Assembly: GCF_002377905.1 (NCBI RefSeq)
Contig: NZ_DFQS01000056.1
Coordinates: 1 to 64,000, forward strand
DNA length: 64,000 nt
From: Psychrobacter sp. UBA3483
Lineage (GTDB): Bacteria > Pseudomonadota > Gammaproteobacteria > Pseudomonadales > Moraxellaceae
Direction of reading: 5' to 3'
The notes beneath the pieces were generated by a model. It had not been told where the DNA came from. It worked only from the letters and a program-made list of their open reading frames with translations, and ran no database searches. The translations under genes and the position numbers were made by a program. Shown here in pieces: positions 19,087 through 25,730 of this stretch (the first letter of the stretch is position 1; each line of letters begins with the position of its first letter).

Positions 19087-19860
19087 ATGTCAAAACTCCG
19101 CACCGAAACGGTCACAGAGGTTCATCACTGGAATGACTCTCTATTTAGCATCAAAACCACGCGCGACGATGGCTTACGCTTCCGTAATGGCGAGTTTGCG
19201 ATGATTGGTATCGTTGTCGATGGTAGACCGCTCCTGCGCGCTTACTCGATTGCCAGCCCCAACTACGAAGAGCATTTGGAATTTTTCTCTATTAAAGTAC
19301 AAGATGGTCCGCTAACCTCGCGCTTGCAGCATATCAAAGTTGGCGATGAGTTATTGGTCAGTAAAAAACCGACGGGCACTTTGGTCTTAGATGATTTATT
19401 ACCGGGTAAGCATTTATATATGCTCTCAACTGGTACAGGACTGGCGCCATTTTTAGCGCTATCACGCGATCCTGAAGTCTATGAGCGTTTTGACAAAATC
19501 ATTTTGGTACACGGCGTGCGTCAGGTCAAGGATTTGGCTTATCGCGAAATGTTTGAAGAAGAGCTGCCAAACGATGAAATCTTTGGTGAAGAGTTCCGCG
19601 AGAAGTTTATCTACTACCCGACCGTCACGCGCGAAGAGTTTAGAAATACTGGCCGTATCACCGACCTGATGAAATCGGGTAAATTCTTTGAAGATATCGG
19701 TCTGCCCCCGATGAATAAAGACGACGACCGTGTCATGATTTGCGGTAGTATGCCGTTTAACGCTGAAGTATCAGCGATTTTAGACGACTTTGGTCTCACC
19801 GTTTCTCCACGTATGGGTGTGCAAGCGGACTATGCCGTTGAACGCGCTTTCGTTGGTTAA
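19087..19860 (+). CDS. fpr: Ferredoxin/flavodoxin-NADP+ reductase
   Basis: The 257-residue length fits the Pseudomonas-type FPR. It shows RAYSIASPN (FAD binding), STGTGLAPFLAL (NADP binding), VHGVRQ, CGSMPFNAEV, and an aromatic-free C-terminus ending VERAFVG, as in bacterial FPRs. It exchanges electrons between NADPH and ferredoxin or flavodoxin, for oxidative stress and Fe-S work. The ATG at 19087 is chosen because GAGGG lies just upstream; the open frame extends 13 codons further. Confidence 0.93.
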   Translation: MSKLRTETVTEVHHWNDSLFSIKTTRDDGLRFRNGEFAMIGIVVDGRPLLRAYSIASPNYEEHLEFFSIKVQDGPLTSRLQHIKVGDELLVSKKPTGTLVLDDLLPGKHLYMLSTGTGLAPFLALSRDPEVYERFDKIILVHGVRQVKDLAYREMFEEELPNDEIFGEEFREKFIYYPTVTREEFRNTGRITDLMKSGKFFEDIGLPPMNKDDDRVMICGSMPFNAEVSAILDDFGLTVSPRMGVQADYAVERAFVG

Positions 19861-19894
19861 AAATAAATTTTATCGTAAATAGTATAAATAATTC

Positions 19895-19922
19895 TTGACG
19901 GCTAAAAATAGGCTGCTATAAT
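19895..19922 (+). promoter_or_regulatory. Promoter of tRNA-Leu
   Basis: TTGACG at 19895-19900 and TATAAT at 19917-19922 are separated by 16 bases, about 75 bases before the tRNA. A GGCTGC/GCAGCC inverted repeat brackets the -10 and could double as the fpr terminator stem. Confidence 0.75.
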
Positions 19923-19996
19923 ACGCAGCCTATACAGAGATAACCCTGTAGCCCAATTCGATACAGTCTAGCAATAAAGACTTTATCACCTAACAC

Positions 19997-20083
19997 GCCG
20001 GTGTGATGGAATTGGTAGACATGACGGATTCAAAATCCGTTGCCTTTAAAAGCGTGTCGGTTCAAGTCCGACCACCGGTACCA
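19997..20083 (+). tRNA. tRNA-Leu (anticodon CAA)
   Basis: 87 bases including an encoded CCA. The acceptor is GCCGGTG/CACCGGT with discriminator A; the D-arm has TGGAATTGGTAGAC; the anticodon stem-loop ACGGATTCAAAATCCGT shows CAA; a long class II variable arm and GGTTCAAGTCC T-arm follow. Anticodon CAA reads UUG. The last 16 bases are the phage attachment core, and the tRNA stays complete after integration. Confidence 0.97.
20068..20083. repeat. attL core (tRNA 3' end)
   Basis: CCGACCACCGGTACCA covers the T-arm 3' side, acceptor and CCA of tRNA-Leu. The same 16 bases recur at 56779-56794. Identity stops immediately outside on both sides, so the core is at most 16 bp. Confidence 0.95.
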
Positions 20084-20118
20084 ATTAGCAGTATAAGCAA
20101 GTCCGAGAATGACCGATT

Positions 20119-20152
20119 AGCCCTTATGTTTAATAGCATGAGGGCTTTTTTG
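20119..20152 (+). terminator. Intrinsic terminator after tRNA-Leu, phage-supplied
   Basis: A ten-base stem, AGCCCTTATG/CATGAGGGCT, with an 8-base loop is followed by a T-run. It lies inside the prophage and so ends the tRNA transcript in the lysogen, replacing the host terminator now displaced to 56802-56836. Confidence 0.88.
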
Positions 20153-20195
20153 TGTCTGTAGTAGTCCGAGCAAGGCTATAGCAAACCGAGATTAA

Positions 20196-20234
20196 TAACA
20201 GTAAACTATGCGGTAATCGCTGTTTTTACTGTTT
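20196..20234. repeat. Putative integrase/excisionase arm sites, left
   Basis: TAACAGTAAA at 20196-20205 and an inverted copy TTTACTGTTT at 20225-20234 lie between attL and the integrase gene. The same 10-mer occurs twice at the other prophage end (56693-56721). Matching short repeats beside both attachment cores are typical of arm-type or Xis binding sites; binding is inferred. Confidence 0.55.
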
Positions 20235-20255
20235 AATCAAAATGGAATTACTGTC

Positions 20256-21452
20256 ATGGCTCGCATAACTAACCCACTGACCAATACCGAGGTCGCCAAA
20301 GCCAAGCCTAAAGATAAACCGTATCGCTTATATGATGGGTCCGGCCTTATACTGAATATCGCTAAATCAGGGACCAAGACTTGGTATTATCAATATAGCC
20401 GACCTTACACCGGTGTGAGTGATATGTTTAAACTAGGTCGATACCCTGCTTTGACATTAGCAGACGCGCGTAAAAGACGCGCCGATTGTGAGCGATTGCT
20501 AGAAACTAATATTGATCCAAAAGTCAGTGAGCAAGATAGGGTCCAGTCCGAGCTGCATAAAATAGCCAATGATTTTAAATCGGTCTATGAAGAATGGATA
20601 GCGACAAAAAACTATGCGCCTAAAACCTTAGAAAAAACACGGTCCGCTATTGACGAGATAATAGCCGTCATTGGCAATAAGCCGGTGAGTGAGATAACGA
20701 CGCAAGATTGTATGGCGGTATTAAAACCGATTGAGAACGCCGGACATTTTACCAAGCTGCAAAAGACACGTACCAAGATTAGCCAAGTCATGACACATGC
20801 TATCGCTACCGGTAGGGCCACGCAAAATCCAGCATTACATTTACGCGGCGTTTTTGGTACCGGTGAAGTGGTCCATGCGCCGGCCATACTAAATGAACGG
20901 CGGCTATCTGAGTTATTACGGGCTATTGATGCATATAATGGGCACTTTGCCACACGTAGAGCATTGCGCTTTGCTATCTTGACGTTTGCGCGTGTCGGTG
21001 AGGTTCGCAACTTAAAGTGGTCCGAGCTGGACCTTGAGCAAGGCGTTTGGATTTATACGCCGCCAAAGACCAAAAAGTCTACCGGTGTCGATATGGTATC
21101 GCCATTATCTACGCAAGCCCTGCAAGTCATTGATGAAATGAAAGAGTATGCAACCGGCGATTATGTATTTCCGTCCACTGTGTCAAAAAATCGGGTCCTA
21201 TCTGACAATACAATGAATCAGGCACTCAAGCGCATGGGTTTTGCCGGTACCGAGCAAACCGTACAAGGATTTAGGGCCATTGCTCGCACACTGCTAGAAG
21301 AAAAACTAGAATATCCGTATGAGCTTATCGACATGCAATTAGCCCATAAAGTAGTTGATGGCAATGGTCGGGCTTACAACAGAATTAAGTGGGTGGACAG
21401 ACGTAGGGAAATGATGCAAAAATGGGCGGATTATCTTGATGGTCTTAAATAG
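20256..21452 (+). CDS. int: P4-type tyrosine recombinase (prophage integrase)
   Basis: A 398-residue integrase. The N-terminal DUF4102-type arm-binding domain (residues 1-95: LYDGSGLILNI, KTWYYQY, LGRYPALTLADAR) is followed by a core-binding domain and a catalytic domain. Visible catalytic residues are Arg246 (ARVGE), Arg340, His364 (QLAH) and nucleophile Tyr374 (AYNR). The usual His of the HxxR box is Gln337 (QGFR). It lies next to attL and reads into the prophage. It should integrate and, with the AlpA-like protein, excise the phage. Confidence 0.93.
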   Translation: MARITNPLTNTEVAKAKPKDKPYRLYDGSGLILNIAKSGTKTWYYQYSRPYTGVSDMFKLGRYPALTLADARKRRADCERLLETNIDPKVSEQDRVQSELHKIANDFKSVYEEWIATKNYAPKTLEKTRSAIDEIIAVIGNKPVSEITTQDCMAVLKPIENAGHFTKLQKTRTKISQVMTHAIATGRATQNPALHLRGVFGTGEVVHAPAILNERRLSELLRAIDAYNGHFATRRALRFAILTFARVGEVRNLKWSELDLEQGVWIYTPPKTKKSTGVDMVSPLSTQALQVIDEMKEYATGDYVFPSTVSKNRVLSDNTMNQALKRMGFAGTEQTVQGFRAIARTLLEEKLEYPYELIDMQLAHKVVDGNGRAYNRIKWVDRRREMMQKWADYLDGLK

Positions 21453-21461
21453 CAGGCAAAT

Positions 21462-21494
21462 AAAAAAAACCCACCAAATTAATGATGGGCTTTT
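21462..21494. terminator. Bidirectional terminator between int and lysis genes
   Basis: A CCCACCA/TGATGGG stem with one mismatch is flanked by A8 on the left and TTTT on the right. It can end int transcripts on one strand and the late lysis transcript on the other. Confidence 0.75.
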
Positions 21495-21579
21495 CTAAAT
21501 ACCTAGAACTCACCGCTCACAGTACCTAGTAATTTGTAACCTGAGAAAGTTTATTATAGCAGCTAAAGGTAGCTAACTA

Positions 21580-22083
21580 TCAATTATCCTTAGCTGCCCA
21601 ACGAAGATTGCCAACGATTCGGCGTGACCAACCCTTACCAAACGTTTTCCATGTGCCGAGGTTCGTGAAAAACTCTAATCGCTCAGCAATAAATAGCATA
21701 ACGATGCGATCTGAATCCATGCAATTAACCGCATTAAGCGTCTGATTGCCAATGATGCCGTCCACGTCTTTACCAGTAATGCCAACCGCTCGCTGCAGAA
21801 ACTTGATAGCCTGTCTATTGCCGTGGTTATAAGCCGCATCAAAAACTTGCCAAGCAACGTCATCGGGCAAGTCATCGCCCTTAATAGCTCGCCAATAATC
21901 TTTGTGAGCAATCGCTTGCGCTGTGGATTTTGGTAAATTACGCATTGAGCCAGTATAGCCATTGGCACGGGCAACACGCTTAGTCACGCCGTACATTGTT
22001 TCGCCGCCAGGGTCGCTAGGGTGATTGATATAACCGCCCTCATGCTCCATCAGTCGATTAAAAAATACTTTAAATTCGCTCAT
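21580..22083 (-). CDS. Phage endolysin, GH108-type muramidase
   Basis: A 167-residue lysozyme. The N-terminal HEGGYINHPSDPGGETMYGVTKRVA carries the GH108 Glu-Gly-Gly-Tyr catalytic motif, and the later FDAAYNHGNRQAIKFLQRAVG is also family-typical. A peptidoglycan-binding-like segment (KDVDGIIGNQTLNAV) follows. It cleaves the glycan at lysis, after the holin opens the membrane. The ATG at 22083 follows a GAGGT site; the frame extends 9 codons upstream into the holin gene end. No spanin gene was recognised next to it. Confidence 0.9.
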   Translation of the reverse strand: MSEFKVFFNRLMEHEGGYINHPSDPGGETMYGVTKRVARANGYTGSMRNLPKSTAQAIAHKDYWRAIKGDDLPDDVAWQVFDAAYNHGNRQAIKFLQRAVGITGKDVDGIIGNQTLNAVNCMDSDRIVMLFIAERLEFFTNLGTWKTFGKGWSRRIVGNLRWAAKDN

Positions 22084-22090
22084 AACTACC

Positions 22091-22483
22091 TCACTTCCCA
22101 AATATCGCAAACGCGGCGTCTTTGATTTCTTTGATTATTTCTGCAAGCGACTTACCTTGCATTAGTGCAATCGATTGATAAACGATACCGATTGCAAGCA
22201 TACCGAATACCGCCCACATCAGCATGATTAAACCATGCACCGTGACGCTGTAATCCTGCCATTTCATGATCTCAATGTGAGCGCTACCGCCGACAAGCGA
22301 TATAGTCACCGCAATGACAAATTTAATCATCACTGGCACACTGACTTGTATTTTTCCGTCTTTACCAATATCGCCCGATAGCATCAAGCCGAAAACAGCA
22401 CCGATGATAGCAATTAGGATTTTAGGTAAAAACACGATGAGCTTTAAAGCGATTAAGTCCCAGAAGGGTGTGTTGTTTGGCAT
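22091..22483 (-). CDS. Putative holin
   Basis: A 130-residue membrane protein with about three hydrophobic helices (around residues 11-35, 50-67 and 85-106) and a charged C-terminal helix (KEIKDAAFAI). It sits directly upstream of the endolysin, so holin is the natural reading. I do not recognise a specific holin family. Confidence 0.65.
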   Translation of the reverse strand: MPNNTPFWDLIALKLIVFLPKILIAIIGAVFGLMLSGDIGKDGKIQVSVPVMIKFVIAVTISLVGGSAHIEIMKWQDYSVTVHGLIMLMWAVFGMLAIGIVYQSIALMQGKSLAEIIKEIKDAAFAIFGK

Positions 22484-22507
22484 ACGCCGTCCTCAAATTT
22501 TAGATAA

Positions 22508-22530
22508 TAAAAAACCCCAATTAAGGGGTT
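22508..22530 (-). terminator. Intrinsic terminator inside the late region, before the holin
   Basis: On the minus strand, an AACCCC/GGGGTT stem with a six-base loop runs into a T-run. It lies between the last fibre-region gene and the holin gene. Confidence 0.75.
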
Positions 22531-22531
22531 G

Positions 22532-23110
22532 TTAGCGCCAGTAGAATAAAAATCGGTTATTGCGACCCATGCCTATTCGCCACAACAAACGCTTTTTAGT
22601 GTTGGTTGCCAGTACGCGCTCAATAGTAAAGCGTTCACGCTGGACGCGATAACATAGCGTATCGCCTTTTTGATAAGCAAAGATAATGTCTGATTGAGAT
22701 ACGTTGAATCTGCGCTTATCATCAAGCGATACACGCGGATTTCTGATAGCTGGGTATTCGTCAATGACTTGCTTAGCTTGCTGTGTGTCGTACCAATACA
22801 GTTTGCTGATACCGTTTGCCACGTATGCAATACAAGGACGCATGTTTTGGTCAAACGTCAAATCAATCTCAGTGATATTCGTGTCCATCAGTACGACATG
22901 GTATGTATCTAAATCATCGCGCTTGACTGTGATTGTGGTGCCGTCTGTCCATGCTTGCCAAACATACTTTGTTAAATCCTCACTAGGGTCAGACAGCGCC
23001 ACGCCGCCGTTATCCCACGATTCGGTTAGCGGATAATTTTTTGAGCGTGGGTATAAAAATGGCGTTGTCACACCGCCGTCTATTAGCAATGGCTCGGGCA
23101 ATGGTAACAT
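22532..23110 (-). CDS. Phage tail-region protein of unknown function
   Basis: A 192-residue soluble protein, rich in aromatic residues (YWYDTQQ, FLFYWR). It looks beta-rich, with segments such as KRDDLDTYHVVLMDTNITEIDLTF read in short strands. It ends the structural block before lysis and starts one base from the next gene upstream. A virion or adsorption role is inferred from position; I do not recognise a family. Confidence 0.6.
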   Translation of the reverse strand: MLPLPEPLLIDGGVTTPFLYPRSKNYPLTESWDNGGVALSDPSEDLTKYVWQAWTDGTTITVKRDDLDTYHVVLMDTNITEIDLTFDQNMRPCIAYVANGISKLYWYDTQQAKQVIDEYPAIRNPRVSLDDKRRFNVSQSDIIFAYQKGDTLCYRVQRERFTIERVLATNTKKRLLWRIGMGRNNRFLFYWR

Positions 23111-24096
23111 TACAGCACCCCTTCGTATCGACCCCAGCTAAATTCAAATTCAAAGCTCATTTTTTGATTGCTGTTTTTAGCGATAGGGCTGTCATCTAAT
23201 ACGCTACCATACCTAAATTGCCAAACACCCTTATTCGTTACCAGAAGTATTGAGCGAATATTAGTGCTATTTGCTTCGCTAAGACCTAAATCCCAAAACA
23301 TACTACGTTTGAAACTACCTTGGGTATAACTACCAAGTCTCATGACATAAAAACTACCCGTAGCTGGTTTGCTTAAAACTAAGCCTCCAGTGGGTTTATT
23401 GCGTATATCTCCAAGTTCTCCCGTTCGTATCTCAGAAGGTTCTACCGTGTAATAAATAGAATCGTATAGGCTATCGCCTAAGTGATTAGTATTAAAAGCG
23501 GCATTAGTAGAACCCACGAACGCAGGCCTTCCAACATAATTATATTGCACAGTATTACCGCCAAACTCTGTAAGCTCAACAGTTCCTGTAATGTCTGTTA
23601 CGTTAAATACGCACCATAATTTATAATAAACCTCTAACGTTTCATCAGCTAAAACAGATATGGTTGTTGGATTACCGCTAGAATCCCTAACTAAAGCTCT
23701 AGTGACCAACTTGTATTCAGTTGACGAACTATACTGGTATGCCAAGCCTAGTTCGCTGATATTAATATTGCCGTTATTTATAAAACTAAACTTAACCACC
23801 TTATTTATTTTATAAAAATTACCGTCTACCGCAGCATCGTAGCTGCCTTTTGCAGATACCTGTATCAAGGAGGATTGTCTATTAATAACGCTATCTAGCT
23901 TTACTTGCGTTACGTTAGGTGTGCTATTGCCACTACCAATAATACAGTAATCCAGCATATTCCCATTGGAGCTATCCCCTAAAAAATCCAAACCAGCGTC
24001 TAGGATTAAGTTTTTTTGGTAGCCAGTATCTTCAACCACTTCGCCTTTCGCATTTTTTCTCACACATCTTACTTCACCAGCCATACCTATATTCAT
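23110..24096 (-). CDS. Putative phage tail/fibre protein
   Basis: The 328-residue product starts MNIGMAGEVRCVRKNAKGEV and continues with TGYQKNLILDAGLDFLG, a pattern seen at the start of podophage tail or fibre-associated proteins. The rest is strand-rich with many G/N/S/T, as in receptor-binding or fibre proteins. It shares an end with the next downstream gene. It may contact the host surface; this is inferred from composition and position. Confidence 0.55.
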   Translation of the reverse strand: MNIGMAGEVRCVRKNAKGEVVEDTGYQKNLILDAGLDFLGDSSNGNMLDYCIIGSGNSTPNVTQVKLDSVINRQSSLIQVSAKGSYDAAVDGNFYKINKVVKFSFINNGNINISELGLAYQYSSSTEYKLVTRALVRDSSGNPTTISVLADETLEVYYKLWCVFNVTDITGTVELTEFGGNTVQYNYVGRPAFVGSTNAAFNTNHLGDSLYDSIYYTVEPSEIRTGELGDIRNKPTGGLVLSKPATGSFYVMRLGSYTQGSFKRSMFWDLGLSEANSTNIRSILLVTNKGVWQFRYGSVLDDSPIAKNSNQKMSFEFEFSWGRYEGVL

Positions 24097-24105
24097 AATT
24101 TATCC

Positions 24106-24549
24106 TTAATTTATTTTAATAGACAACGGCTTAGCAGTTATTACATAAGCCTCATCTTTTGGGTAGTATTTAATTAATAAGCTTTTACTGCTGATTGATT
24201 TCGGCTTAGCACTGACTGTATATGCTTCTGGCACAGTACTTAGTACCACCAAAGGGAGTTTTATATCAATTGATTTCGGCTTAGCACTGACTGTATATGC
24301 TTCTGGCACAGCATTAAAGCTGATTAATGCGCTGCGAACCGCAATAGATTTTGGCTTAGCAAGTGTGATATAAGATTCGTATTCATGGCTTATCTTTAAT
24401 ACATCGCGCCTGCTTATAGTCAACGGCTTAGTTGTTACCACATAAGCGCCTTCAAGTGCCGTAGGATAAGGATGACTGGCATACTTACTCGGCGGTCTTT
24501 TCTGCGTTGGCACTGCAAGCGGCATACCTACTGTAAGGTTTTTCTTCAT
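24106..24549 (-). CDS. Phage protein made of ~25-residue beta repeats
   Basis: A 147-residue product with five copies of a motif centred on AKPKSI (residues 40-45, 64-69, 89-94, 114-119 and 139-144; last four spaced exactly 25). Each is preceded by AY-V/I-T and followed by an alternating hydrophobic strand. The start overlaps the upstream stop by four bases. No family recognised. A repetitive beta structure in the fibre region could be a small spike, fibre or decoration element. Confidence 0.6.
   Translation of the reverse strand: MKKNLTVGMPLAVPTQKRPPSKYASHPYPTALEGAYVVTTKPLTISRRDVLKISHEYESYITLAKPKSIAVRSALISFNAVPEAYTVSAKPKSIDIKLPLVVLSTVPEAYTVSAKPKSISSKSLLIKYYPKDEAYVITAKPLSIKIN
24194..24311. 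repeat. 43-bp exact direct repeat within the repeat-protein gene
   Basis: 24194-24236 and 24269-24311 are identical over 43 bases and 75 bases apart, exactly one 25-codon unit. DNA-level identity points to a recent unit duplication, and to potential for copy-number change by slippage or recombination. Confidence 0.85.
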
Positions 24550-24953
24550 GGCAGCTCACCTATCAGCCTCCAGCGCTCATTGCCTTCATACACCAGCGTG
24601 ACAAAGCTACCACTACGGCGCATCACACAGCCATCGGCGGGGTTAATGCTTACGCCAGCTGCCATCCTAACTGTTACCGTGTTTTCGGTTTCTTGACCGA
24701 TATTGACGCAGCGACCTATCTTTATTGAGTCACCTACCTTTGGTACGGTGATATTAATGGGCTTTGAGCCATTCACGAGTATCATAGTGAAGCTGGTCAT
24801 GTCATCAGATGACAGTGTACGGTGGTCGTTATAGTATTTAATCGCGTACTCATTCGCCATATTAGCGATTGCGTAGCTTGATAAGCGCAAGATAGCGCCG
24901 TACTCATTTTTTAGATTGATAAGTAGTTTATTAGCGGATTGATTAACTAGCAT
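24546..24953 (-). CDS. Phage tail-region protein of unknown function
   Basis: A 135-residue product starting MLVNQSANK. A helical first part (LSSYAIANMANEYAIKYYN) leads to a strand-rich end (KVGDSIKIGRCVNIGQ, RSGSFVTLVYEGNERW). The latter resembles the small beta domain that often ends phage tail/fibre proteins. GGGGG just before 24953 supports this ATG over the one at 24968. It overlaps the upstream gene by 11 bases. Confidence 0.6.
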   Translation of the reverse strand: MLVNQSANKLLINLKNEYGAILRLSSYAIANMANEYAIKYYNDHRTLSSDDMTSFTMILVNGSKPINITVPKVGDSIKIGRCVNIGQETENTVTVRMAAGVSINPADGCVMRRSGSFVTLVYEGNERWRLIGELP

Positions 24954-25257
24954 GAGTACCCCCATCAATAACTTTTAGATTGACGGTTTCCGTAGCAACG
25001 GTAATATCACCACGAGTGATAGTAATATCCCACAGTGCATCGCCTATAGGCCATTTACTGCTGTCTGCTCTGATGGTTATAAAACCGTTTTGTGGTGTGT
25101 CTTTCTGCACATTGAGAGTGGCTATCAGATCGCCGTCACGGTTTCTGATCTGACTTTTGATAGCTTGGTCGCTCAGGTCTGCAAGCTGTCCACTGGATTG
25201 GTGAACAATATCCCCTGACCAATAGAATGTTGTGTTACGATTATGGGTATAGCGCAT
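24943..25257 (-). CDS. Small phage virion-region protein
   Basis: A 104-residue product with an immunoglobulin-like alternating strand pattern: TFYWSGDIVHQ, GDLIATLNVQKD, DALWDITITRGDITVATETVNLKV. This looks like a beta-sandwich of the kind found in tail adaptor or decoration proteins. No family named with confidence. It is first in a group of four overlapping genes ending at 23110. Confidence 0.55.
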   Translation of the reverse strand: MRYTHNRNTTFYWSGDIVHQSSGQLADLSDQAIKSQIRNRDGDLIATLNVQKDTPQNGFITIRADSSKWPIGDALWDITITRGDITVATETVNLKVIDGGTHAS

Positions 25258-25270
25258 TTGTTTGCTCCAT

Positions 25271-25294
25271 AAAAAAACCGCCTTAATGGGCGGT
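25271..25294 (-). terminator. Intrinsic terminator after the exported small protein
   Basis: Minus strand: an ACCGCC/GGCGGT stem with a tight loop, then seven T. It closely resembles the hairpin at 37264-37288. Confidence 0.8.
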
Positions 25295-25316
25295 CATATC
25301 TAACTAGGTATCGGGA

Positions 25317-25667
25317 TTAATTGGTAAGCTGTCTTTGCAGTTGTAGCATACTCTTTAGACTATCGACGCTATCAGGGTATTTCTTGGCAAACTCCATCAC
25401 GGCGTTATTGTCGCTTAGGTCAAGGCTATTCATTTCCTGCATAGCTTGTGCGTGTTTCTTTCTAGCTTTGCGAGCGTCCCATGCTTTTCTTATGTTCTGC
25501 CCTTCAGCAAAGTCATTACCCCAATTGCTAGTATCAATTACGGCTTGAGAGCCAAGCAACGCTGCATTGTTTGGCTGCACCTGCTCATGCACATAAACAT
25601 CATAACGCTCAGCGTGAGCAAACATTGCAAAACAAGACGCTGCTAAAAATACGGTAAGTTTGCGCAT
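25317..25667 (-). CDS. Exported paralogue of the ejection-protein N-terminus
   Basis: A 116-residue product. Residues 1-19 form a signal peptide (MRKLTVFLAASCFAMFAHA) cut after AHA. The mature part resembles residues 8-85 of the 507-residue ejection protein at 28939-30462: NAALLGSQAVIDTS against NAPLLGAQAVVDVS, then F-G-Q-R-EAR-like spacing. Flanking terminators and gaps suggest it can be transcribed alone. It might act in the periplasm, for example on ejected proteins of incoming phage or on assembly. That function is speculative. Confidence 0.7.
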   Translation of the reverse strand: MRKLTVFLAASCFAMFAHAERYDVYVHEQVQPNNAALLGSQAVIDTSNWGNDFAEGQNIRKAWDARKARKKHAQAMQEMNSLDLSDNNAVMEFAKKYPDSVDSLKSMLQLQRQLTN

Positions 25668-25730
25668 GGCAAATCCTTATGTTTTGTTGGGTTTAACCCA
25701 CTATAAACAAAACATAAGTTATCGGCAATA

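Noticed and set aside
24194..24311. Possible CRISPR-like spacing of two identical 43-bp repeats
   Set aside because: Only two exact copies, in frame with a protein repeat of 25 codons; no spacers and no cas genes in the window.
22532..25257. P22-type tailspike endorhamnosidase
   Set aside because: None of the tail-region proteins is long enough or shows a beta-helix spike with an enzymatic site; receptor binding must lie in smaller proteins.
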